From IMG/VR virus record IMGVR_UViG_3300023202_000383, positions 186,001 to 250,000 of that record: 64,000 nucleotides of DNA, one strand, 5' to 3'. Both the position numbers and the translations under genes were made by a program. Under the pieces are notes generated by a model, which saw only the letters and a list, made by a program, of their open reading frames with translations, was not told the DNA's origin and made no database searches. The stretch comes from a virus. The first letter of the stretch is position 1. Each line of letters opens with the position of its first letter. Below are positions 57,706-64,000 of this stretch, piece by piece.

Positions 57706-59023
57706 AATTCAACGACTTATACACAGCACCATCATGATTAAAAGTGGTATCACAATACGATATTATTAACTTGTACTTATCTGGCAGTTTTTTTAGACAC
57801 CTGCTAACAAACCACGACGCGAAATTCTTCTTCTGATAGCGAGGGTGAATACATAACCTAGATAATTCGCGGCATTCTTTCTTCTTATATCTGCCAGTCC
57901 TAATATTGTGACGTACCAACGGTGAAAAAACGCAAACAGCAATCAACTCTTCTTCAAGATAGGCACCATAACAAATTCCGCCTCGACCAGCATCGGATAG
58001 GTAATGATATTTCGAAAGAAGAAGCCTGTATTCGCTAGCTGGACAGTCATTAATTTCTACATTATTGAAATCGTATTCGACAGTATTCAGTTTAGTAATT
58101 CCGAGCCAATATTTGAGCAATTCGACCACTTTATTATAATTGTGAAATTCATGCTCCCAAATGCATTTCAATTCGTACTGATTTGGGAAGTTATTTGCGA
58201 CGTATGATGCCTTCCGTTTATCATTAGCATGCCCTCGATCTGTAGAATGCCAGTATTCGCCTTGGCATTCTATAAGGAGATCTGGTGCGTTCTGCCTAGG
58301 GATGACGCAATCAAAGCTATATGGCCCGATTTTGGTCTGTAAATCGTCTTGTTTGCTATTGTGCTCTCTGTAATAAGAAATATTTAAGTCGTCTAGGATA
58401 GAATAGAGTGTTTCTTGTATAGATGAGACCTTTGGCATATTATCTCTAGCTAGAGACAAGGACTCGCAGATTTTGGCTCTATATTCGGGATTCTCCCATG
58501 ACTTTTTAGTTGCTTCTGATATCTTACGCCTATATTCTTGATTCCCCCACGCCTCTTTGGATACCTGCCCCAAAATTTCTGTCATTTTGTCTCTGTATTT
58601 CCCATCCAACCACCTCTTTTTGCCGAGTTCTGACATCTTTTGTTTAAATTCTGGGGTAACTTTCTTGCGGTTAATCTCTGTCATTCTTTCAGCGAAATCG
58701 TCACTCTGCCTAAAAGCACTCATCCTGTCTCGTAATTCAGGATCATTCCAAATTTCTTTGCTATTGGTTACAATTTTGTTTCTATACCTATCATCCTTCC
58801 ATGCTTCTTTTGCTCCTTTCCTAGATGCTTTTCTTTTCTCTGGATCGTTTGCTACACACTTGGCGCATTCCCATGGTATTTGATTTCTTATAACCTCGGA
58901 TTTCTTGCGAATGGATTTTGTGCCCTCGCTGCCGCAATTATCACATTCAACGACTACCTTTGGCCTATGTCCAGATAGATCTATTCTATTAAATTTTTCT
59001 AGCGTCTTATTCCAATTTATCAT
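57521..59023 (-). CDS. Homing-type nuclease fused to Mom-like domain (copy 3)
   Basis: 500 residues. Residues 27-56 hold two Cys pairs (CDNCGSEGTK, WECAKCV). Then five or more NUMOD3-like repeats (KEAWKDDRYRNKI, KSWENPEYRAKI), then a Vsr/EDxHD-like core IGPYSFDCVIPRQNAPDLLI with ECQGEYWHS and CIWEHEF (about 232-294). The Mom-like domain at 335-460 has KYHYLSDAGRGGI, ELSRLCIHP, SYCDTTFNHDGAVYKSLNF. Nearly the same domain order as copy 4 at 60911. Confidence 0.78.
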   Translation of the reverse strand: MINWNKTLEKFNRIDLSGHRPKVVVECDNCGSEGTKSIRKKSEVIRNQIPWECAKCVANDPEKRKASRKGAKEAWKDDRYRNKIVTNSKEIWNDPELRDRMSAFRQSDDFAERMTEINRKKVTPEFKQKMSELGKKRWLDGKYRDKMTEILGQVSKEAWGNQEYRRKISEATKKSWENPEYRAKICESLSLARDNMPKVSSIQETLYSILDDLNISYYREHNSKQDDLQTKIGPYSFDCVIPRQNAPDLLIECQGEYWHSTDRGHANDKRKASYVANNFPNQYELKCIWEHEFHNYNKVVELLKYWLGITKLNTVEYDFNNVEINDCPASEYRLLLSKYHYLSDAGRGGICYGAYLEEELIAVCVFSPLVRHNIRTGRYKKKECRELSRLCIHPRYQKKNFASWFVSRCLKKLPDKYKLIISYCDTTFNHDGAVYKSLNFKPDGDVPPSYWYTDENGWTMHKKTLYQRAVKMKMKEREYAETNGYVKVWGSKKLRFVYER

Positions 59024-59080
59024 AATTTATTTTTGAGCCGTGATATGGCAATATGGTTATTGTCTTTTAAATACAATATC

Positions 59081-59116
59081 AGTTGTTGCGCGACAACAAA
59101 CGCTTCACAGCAAGCT
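59081..59116 (+). promoter_or_regulatory. Hairpin, leader-like, upstream of the 59240 gene
   Basis: TTGTTG-CGCGA-CAACAA, perfect six-base stem, followed by GCTTCACAGCAAGC. It shares TTGTTGCGCGACA with the leader family and lies 58 bases after the divergent start of the homing gene. Confidence 0.35.
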
Positions 59117-59174
59117 AGAAATGCGTCAACACATCAAAAATAACTCATTGGATTCGCGAAGCCGTTTTGTGCCA

Positions 59175-59210
59175 ATTGTTGCCGCCATGCTGCAGCGACA
59201 CAGCAGCGTG
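59175..59210 (+). promoter_or_regulatory. Recurring leader element (before 59240)
   Basis: TTGTTGCCGCCATGCTGCAG then CGACACAGCAGCG. GCTGC and GCAGC can pair. Upstream of the VWA gene, as the element at 50063 is upstream of MoxR. Confidence 0.45.
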
Positions 59211-59239
59211 TGAGGGAACGTCTTTCTGGAGAACATGCT

Positions 59240-60868
59240 ATGATGACACCTGAGGAAAAGTTGGTAGCTGCACGATGTCGTTTGATGACACGTGAGCCAT
59301 GGTACGGGCATATGGCCATGATGATCACGTGGAAGAAGTCCGACATGAATTGGGTCGATGATGAAGCGGCCCGATCGATCGGCATTAAGATCGCCAGCAC
59401 CGGCGAGATTACTGCTTACTGGTATCAGGATTGGGTTGAGCGGATGTCGCTCAAGCAGATCTACGGTACTATCGAACACATGATCAATCACCTGGTTCGC
59501 CTGCACCCGGTTCGGGCTGGTGAGCATGAGAAGGCTCCGTGGAACATCGCGACCGACATGGCCGTAAATGGTTCTGCCAACAGCCCCCACATCGGATATA
59601 AGGACGAGAACGGCAAGACCGTCCTCCCTTGCTCATATGATGTGTCCAAGGGAAGCGACACCTGGACAATCCCCAACTACGACGACGCTTTGGTGTTCGC
59701 AGACAAGAAGGGGATCGGCGTCGACAATGTTAAGCCGCACGGCGACAGTCTCGTGTTCGTGCCCAATGACTGGCCTAGTGACGAATCAGCCGAATTCTAC
59801 TACGAGAAGTTGATCGAGCAATTCGGTGACGATGGCCAGCAGGGCCAGCAGGGCCAGCAGTGCGATGGTGAAGGCCAGGACCAATGCCAAACGTGCGGTG
59901 GCAGCGGGCAAGCTCCCGACGACGAAGATGGCGACGAAGACCAGCAGGGCCAAGGCCAAGGTCAGGGTCAGGATGATGACCAGCAGGGCCAGGGCCAAGG
60001 CCAAGGTCAGGGTCAGGATGATGACCAGCAGGGCCAGGGTGGTGGCGGTGGCCAACCCCAGGGCGAATGCAGCGACAGCAGCGGTGAAAGTGATGGTCAG
60101 GGAAGCGGCAGCCCGTGCCCCGATTGTCAGGGAACCGGCAAGGAAGGCGGTCAAAGCGGCGGCAACGGCCAGGCCAAGCACAACTACGGCCCATTCCAGA
60201 ATAACGCTGTCGACGACCACAGCACGTGGACACAGTCCGATATCAGCCACGACGAGGCACGGCAGCTGGTCCATGATATGGTCAAGGAAGCGACCGACAA
60301 GAGCCAGGGTCACACACCCGGTCACTTGGCACAGGCGATCGACGAACTCAAGAAACCGATCGTCCGGTGGCGTGAAATCCTGCGTCAGATCATCGGCACG
60401 CACGTTGGCAACCGTCGCAAGACGTATGCCCGACGCAACCGCCGATATGATATCTGGGGTATCAAGGGCATCAGCCATCACGCAGCCGCAACCGTGTCGG
60501 TGATCATCGACACGTCCGGATCAATCGGAACCAAGGAACTGGAACAGTTCTTCGGTGAAATCGAGGCGATCAGTTACCGTGCCAAGGTCAACGTTCTGCA
60601 GTGGGACCACGCATTCCAGGGCTTCGACCAGTACCGCCGAGGTGACTGGAAGAAGATCACTGCTAATGGACGTGGGGGCACGGATATGGCAGCCCCGGTC
60701 AAGTGGTTAGAAGAGAATGGCCAGGTCGCTGATCTGCAGATTATGCTGACCGATGGCTATTGCAATTGGCCCGCGCCACGTGAGTATCCGATGGTGTTCT
60801 GCATCACGACCGACAATACTTCGGAACCTGAGTGGGGTGTGTCGATCCGCATGAAGATCACTGAGTGA
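59240..60868 (+). CDS. Metallopeptidase-like / VWA-domain protein (DUF2201-like)
   Basis: 542 residues from the ATG at 59240 with TGGAG upstream. The N-terminal 150 residues resemble the peptidase-like part of DUF2201 (MINHLVRLHPVRAGEHEKAP with WNIATDMAVN). Residues about 200-295 are acidic Gln-Gly repeats flanked by CxxCGGSG and CPDCQGTGK, DnaJ-like zinc motifs. The C-terminal VWA-like domain has SVIIDTSGSIGTKEL (MIDAS DxSxS), GGTDMAAPV and MLTDGYCN. Partner of MoxR ATPases. GC-rich codons as for MoxR. Confidence 0.82.
   Translation: MMTPEEKLVAARCRLMTREPWYGHMAMMITWKKSDMNWVDDEAARSIGIKIASTGEITAYWYQDWVERMSLKQIYGTIEHMINHLVRLHPVRAGEHEKAPWNIATDMAVNGSANSPHIGYKDENGKTVLPCSYDVSKGSDTWTIPNYDDALVFADKKGIGVDNVKPHGDSLVFVPNDWPSDESAEFYYEKLIEQFGDDGQQGQQGQQCDGEGQDQCQTCGGSGQAPDDEDGDEDQQGQGQGQGQDDDQQGQGQGQGQGQDDDQQGQGGGGGQPQGECSDSSGESDGQGSGSPCPDCQGTGKEGGQSGGNGQAKHNYGPFQNNAVDDHSTWTQSDISHDEARQLVHDMVKEATDKSQGHTPGHLAQAIDELKKPIVRWREILRQIIGTHVGNRRKTYARRNRRYDIWGIKGISHHAAATVSVIIDTSGSIGTKELEQFFGEIEAISYRAKVNVLQWDHAFQGFDQYRRGDWKKITANGRGGTDMAAPVKWLEENGQVADLQIMLTDGYCNWPAPREYPMVFCITTDNTSEPEWGVSIRMKITE
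59835..60060 (+). repeat. Gln-Gly minisatellite in the VWA gene
   Basis: Tandem units of GGCCAGCAG and GGTCAGGGTCAGGATGATGA encode QGQGQGQDDDQQ twice in near-identical form. The copies are similar at DNA level, so they may expand or contract. Confidence 0.7.
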
Positions 60869-60910
60869 TATCCATGTGATGACCGCAGCCATGTCGGTCA
60901 AATATATTTC

Positions 60911-62428
60911 ATGATCGATTGGGAAGCAAGCAAAGCTGAGTTCGGAACCACCATGGGTCTAAAAGGCAATAGACCCATGGTGGTTGTTTTATGTGACAAG
61001 TGCAAGTCTAAAGGATCTATTCGGATTCGCAACAAATCTCTGATCAAAAAGACTGGCGACCGCACATGGCTGTGTAGATCATGCGTGAATAACCAACCTA
61101 ACAAGATAGCAAAACTTAAGAATGCTTCTAAAAAATTATGGGAAAATGATAAGTATAGATCAAAAAATTTAAGCTCAGTCAGAAGTGCAGAAAATCGCAA
61201 AAAGCTTAGCGACAATTGGTATAAAAATATGAAATCAATTGTCGCCAGTGACGAATATAAATCAAAGCAAAGAAAATCATCAATCAAATCATGGCGTGAT
61301 AGTAAGTATGCAAGCAAGATTATCAAGTCATCAACAGAGATGTGGAATAATGCTTCTTTACGTGACAAGATGTTGTCATCTAGAAGAACTGATAAATATA
61401 GAGAGAATCAGCGTATAAAGGCAATAGAACGGTGGCAAGACCCTAATTATATAAAGAAGCAGGACTCTGCAAAAGCTAGAGCGGTTAGATCACCAGAGAA
61501 CTTGGCGAAATTGCGAGCCAACCAGAAAAAAGTGTCATCAATACAAAATATGTTGTATTCAATCCTCGATGATTTAGAAGTTAAATATTATAGAGAATAC
61601 AATGATAAAATAGATGATCACGAGGTCAAGATTGGTCCATATAACTTCGACTGTTTGGTGCCACGTGACAACAAGCCAGACTTGCTAATAGAATGTCAGG
61701 GCGAATACTGGCATTCTATTAGAGAAGGCAGCGATAAAGCTAAAGCATCATATATATCAAACAACCACAGCGATAAGTATGAGCTTAAATATATATGGGA
61801 GCATGAATTTCATAATAAGAATAGAGTTGTTGAGCTTGTTAAATATTGGTTAGGCATTGCCGCGATTGACTCAATAGAATTCGATTTTGATTCAGTTGAG
61901 ATAAGAAAATGTCCACCAAAAGATTATAAACTTTTGCTTGGCAAATATCATTATCTTCCAACAGCAGGTCGCGGTGGCATCGCTTTTGGTGCATATTTGG
62001 AGTCCGGGTTAATAGCTGTATGTATTTTTTCTCCGATGCCTCGGCAAAACATGCCATATAATAATAAATCGCATAGAGAATTGTCTAGGTTATGTATTCA
62101 CCCTCGCTACCAGAAGAAGAATTTTGCGTCGTGGTTTGTGTCGCGGTGTATCAAATTGCTACCGACAAAATACAAAACAATAATATCATATTGTGATACT
62201 ACATTCAACCATGATGGGGCGGTCTATAAAGCATGCAATTTCAAATTGGATGGTGAAGTTAAGCCAGATTATTGGTATGCTAGCAAAAGCGGCTGGATTA
62301 TGCATAAAAGAACAATGTATGGGCATGCAACAAAGATGAAGAAAAATGAATCCGATTATGCCAAAGAGATGGGCTACAAGAAAATATGGGGCAGCAAGAA
62401 ATTAAGATTTGTTTTTGACAGATCATGA
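60911..62428 (+). CDS. Homing-type nuclease fused to Mom-like domain (copy 4)
   Basis: 505 residues. CDKCKSKGSIRIRNKS and WLCRSCV give a zinc module (28-58). NUMOD3-like repeats follow to about 195. Core IGPYNFDCLVPRDNKPDLLI with ECQGEYWHS and YIWEHEF lies at about 242-300. The Mom-like domain (about 344-460) has KYHYLPTAGRGGIAFGAYL, ELSRLCIHPRYQKKNFASWF, SYCDTTFNHDGAVYKACNF. Close paralog of copy 3, on the other strand of the same locus, flanking the VWA gene. Confidence 0.78.
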   Translation: MIDWEASKAEFGTTMGLKGNRPMVVVLCDKCKSKGSIRIRNKSLIKKTGDRTWLCRSCVNNQPNKIAKLKNASKKLWENDKYRSKNLSSVRSAENRKKLSDNWYKNMKSIVASDEYKSKQRKSSIKSWRDSKYASKIIKSSTEMWNNASLRDKMLSSRRTDKYRENQRIKAIERWQDPNYIKKQDSAKARAVRSPENLAKLRANQKKVSSIQNMLYSILDDLEVKYYREYNDKIDDHEVKIGPYNFDCLVPRDNKPDLLIECQGEYWHSIREGSDKAKASYISNNHSDKYELKYIWEHEFHNKNRVVELVKYWLGIAAIDSIEFDFDSVEIRKCPPKDYKLLLGKYHYLPTAGRGGIAFGAYLESGLIAVCIFSPMPRQNMPYNNKSHRELSRLCIHPRYQKKNFASWFVSRCIKLLPTKYKTIISYCDTTFNHDGAVYKACNFKLDGEVKPDYWYASKSGWIMHKRTMYGHATKMKKNESDYAKEMGYKKIWGSKKLRFVFDRS

Positions 62429-62429
62429 T

Positions 62430-62460
62430 TTCTTGCTGCAACACGCTGTGTCACAGCAAA
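62430..62460 (+). promoter_or_regulatory. Recurring leader element (before 62509)
   Basis: TTGCTGCAACACGCTGTGTC then ACAGCAA: nested stem with TTGCTG/CAGCAA and ACAC/GTGT. Just after the homing gene stop and upstream of the next gene. Confidence 0.45.
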
Positions 62461-62508
62461 GTAAGGCCAGAGGAAAAGAGTGATGATTGATTACCCCGAA
62501 GGAGAGAA

Positions 62509-62895
62509 ATGAAACTTAATAAACTAATTACCGAAAGTCGCCTACCAAAAGTAGGCATTTTCTGGATAATTGGCGGTGATGTGATCAGCTTCCTAGAAGA
62601 AGCCAGAGATGTGTCTAGCATTAGTGGATTTAAGGATGCTACACATGATCACCACACAATGTGGGATAAAGTTGTGACCTCTTATCCTAAATTCAGAAAT
62701 ATGGAATATTATGAAGTCCCCAGAGGCAGAGTCCTGTTTGCTGGTCCTCGCGAACGATATGAAATTATAACGAGCAAGAAGATAGCCGAAAACGGCAAGT
62801 ATATTAGAAAAATCATGCGAGAATTCTCTCTGCCGATTTCTAAAACAGCGATTGTGATGGATGAGCACTACGAAATAGAACCTGATTTAGACTAG
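62509..62895 (+). CDS. Conserved phage protein of unknown function
   Basis: 128 residues. VGIFWIIGGDVISFLEEARD, HTMWDKVVTSYP, YYEVPRGRVLFAGPRERYEI and a final VMDEHYEIEPDLD are a set I recognise from uncharacterised phage proteins. GGAGAG upstream. A hairpin follows. Confidence 0.65.
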   Translation: MKLNKLITESRLPKVGIFWIIGGDVISFLEEARDVSSISGFKDATHDHHTMWDKVVTSYPKFRNMEYYEVPRGRVLFAGPRERYEIITSKKIAENGKYIRKIMREFSLPISKTAIVMDEHYEIEPDLD

Positions 62896-62946
62896 CCTTC
62901 AGAGAGCAAGCTGACGCCCGGAGAATGAAGACTCCAGAGAACCATG

Positions 62947-62972
62947 GGGCCGGATCGGCAATGGTCCGGCCC
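62947..62972 (+). terminator. Hairpin after the 62509 gene
   Basis: GGGCCGGA and TCCGGCCC form a perfect 8-base stem with a 10-base loop, followed by TGTGTGTTT. Probable terminator. It argues against an upstream start at 62925 for the next gene. Confidence 0.65.
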
Positions 62973-62987
62973 TGTGTGTTTAACGAA

Positions 62988-63323
62988 ATGACATACTGCA
63001 ATAGAGAATGCTTCCAGTTCCTCATAACCCATCGTGTCTATGAATCGCTTGTATGCAGATATAATTGGTTTATAAAACATTCCACAGTGAATTTTGATGG
63101 TGAGAAATGTGATAGATTCGATGTTTATATGGGCCTAGATGTCGGTGTAGTCAGAATAACGAGAAATAAAGTATCGATAAATGGCATAACAGACCAATAT
63201 GATATAAGCGATCCAAAATTTAACCCAGATAATTTTGCCGCAGCTATCATACATAACGTCGTAGAGCAACGATGCCGCCGGTTGAGACTATCAGATGGCT
63301 TGGCACACAACCTTTACGCGTGA
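62988..63323 (+). CDS. DPxFDP-family small protein
   Basis: 111 residues from the ATG at 62988. VGVVRITRNKVSINGITDQY and ISDPKFNPDNFAAAIIHNV. Start chosen downstream of the hairpin. The end overlaps the HTH gene by 52 bases. Function unknown. Confidence 0.55.
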   Translation: MTYCNRECFQFLITHRVYESLVCRYNWFIKHSTVNFDGEKCDRFDVYMGLDVGVVRITRNKVSINGITDQYDISDPKFNPDNFAAAIIHNVVEQRCRRLRLSDGLAHNLYA

Positions 63324-63577
63324 TTAATAGGCTCCGCGATTGGGAATTGTTGTCGAATTTCAATAGAACCATAGTTATAAATTATGTGATTGATAATGAT
63401 GAACTAATGGATTTGGATGATATGTCCAGATATATGAAAGTGTCAAAGAGAACAATTCACAAATGGATAAAATCTGGTATAATTCCTAACCCAGACATGT
63501 CAGTGAGCAGGACCAAGCGTTGGTTCAAATCAACCATCATAAAAATGATGAAAGGTAACAAATGCAAAGCACAGTAA
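63272..63577 (+). CDS. HTH protein, excisionase/MerR-like
   Basis: 101 residues. DLDDMSRYMKVSKRTIHKWI then KSGIIPNPDMSVSRTKRWFK is a winged helix-turn-helix of the excisionase or MerR type. The long overlap with the upstream gene leaves the start uncertain; M46 at 63407 is another. It may regulate the following ATPase gene. Confidence 0.65.
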   Translation: MPPVETIRWLGTQPLRVINRLRDWELLSNFNRTIVINYVIDNDELMDLDDMSRYMKVSKRTIHKWIKSGIIPNPDMSVSRTKRWFKSTIIKMMKGNKCKAQ

Positions 63578-64000
63578 ATCCTACCGTACAAAAGTTGGGC
63601 ATCAAATCACCATATCGTTTACTCGAAAAGATGTATGAGGATTGTGCGCAAAATCAATTTATACGTGAATTTACAGAAAATGCAATAGAAGCGATCGATG
63701 GCATGCAAAGCGAAATATATTGGGGCTATATTAAAATCGGCAGTGTGAATAAGTTATTTGTGGCAGATAACGGGCCAGGTATGACTGGAGATGAGCTATT
63801 TCAATATATTGGTAATCTGGCGGCCTCTAAGGTTATTCGATCTCAGCATGGTGTGGGTGCCAAAATATCGGCAATAGTAGAAAATAGACTTGGATTGATA
63901 TACGTGTCGTGAAGCAATCCAGAAAACCCATCTGCAATAAAATTTTATGTCAATTCGAGCGGCGAAATACTTACACGTAAAGTAGATGTACCAGATTGGG
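63562..64000 (+). pseudogene. GHKL (HSP90/MutL-type) ATPase with in-frame TGA, runs off window
   Basis: IREFTENAIEAID is the N box (ExxxNxxDA type), VADNGPGM the G1 box, HGVGAKISAI the G2-like box, in GHKL order. Just after GLIYVS a TGA (63910-63912) occurs where related phage ATPases have Trp. The same frame continues SNPENPSAIKFYVNSSGEIL to the window end without another stop. The gene is either nonsense-mutated, misread, or uses TGA readthrough. The family acts as a chaperone, topoisomerase subunit or signal ATPase; the role here is unknown. Confidence 0.75.

Noticed and set aside
59835-60060. CRISPR array
   Set aside because: The repeats are short, in frame and without unique spacers, so they encode a Gln-Gly linker.
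59775-60503. Long frames on both strands in the Gln-Gly repeat
   Set aside because: They arise from the repetitive GC-rich sequence of the VWA gene. Their products are low-complexity Arg/Ala or hydrophobic runs.
1-64000. Alternative genetic code with TGA as Trp
   Set aside because: TGA is the stop in many gene overlaps (ATGA, GTGA) with clean protein ends. Only one gene has an internal TGA at a probable Trp position.

Overview
The window is a stretch of a large tailed double-stranded DNA phage genome (Caudoviricetes, myovirus-like by its tail and baseplate genes). Evidence: tail-fibre and baseplate-type proteins, tightly packed genes with ATGA/GTGA stop-start overlaps, a phage tRNA cluster, its own nucleotide-metabolism genes, homing endonucleases, an intein and a group I intron, dozens of small orphan proteins, and no ribosomal RNA or host housekeeping operon. 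The host is probably Gram-negative: there is a lipoprotein with a lipobox and genes acting on nucleotide sugars and surface glycans. I cannot name the host.

Layout. 1-4460 (+): tail-fibre and tail structural genes, then a nuclease-Mom fusion gene (4502-5992) and a sulfotransferase. 6551-8204 (-): small protein, lipoprotein, dihydrofolate reductase. 8277-19101 (mostly -): a glycan-modification and tRNA region with glycosyltransferases, a pyruvyl transferase, an FkbM methyltransferase, a DEDDh exonuclease, an O-fucosyltransferase-like enzyme, a damaged GC-rich insert at 13430-14560, and a run of small paralogs. 19226-21714 (mostly -): tRNAs, a frameshifted HNH gene and queC. 22893-31434 (+): a 1437-residue tail protein, a second tail fibre and two more glycosyltransferases, followed by gmd on the other strand. 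33011-64000 (mostly +): early or accessory genes, including an intein-split helicase, a DUF932-like protein, a WGR protein, dCMP deaminase, a minimal nucleotidyltransferase-type ligase, a MoxR AAA ATPase, a metallopeptidase-like/VWA protein, three more nuclease-Mom fusions, and a GHKL ATPase that runs off the end.

How the parts work together. gmd, the O-fucosyltransferase-like protein, at least five other glycosyltransferases, the pyruvyl transferase, FkbM and the sulfotransferases form a dispersed sugar-modification set. MoxR (50139) and the VWA protein (59240) are the usual partners of a remodelling chaperone. They and two other genes of GC-rich codon use share a recurring GC-rich 5' leader. 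DHFR and dCMP deaminase feed thymidylate synthesis; queC suggests 7-deazaguanine in DNA or tRNA.

Most unusual content: (i) four long proteins joining nuclease domains to a C-terminal domain of the Mom adenine-modification (GNAT) family; (ii) a tRNA-Asn whose anticodon is split by a 198-nt group I intron; (iii) two class II tRNAs, both with G73, carrying CCA and TTG anticodons; (iv) two large families of small paralogs recognisable by short motifs (DPxFDP and D-x-D-x-x-DPDA); (v) recurring leader and promoter-like elements; (vi) several frameshifts and in-frame stops, including a TGA where a GHKL ATPase should have Trp.
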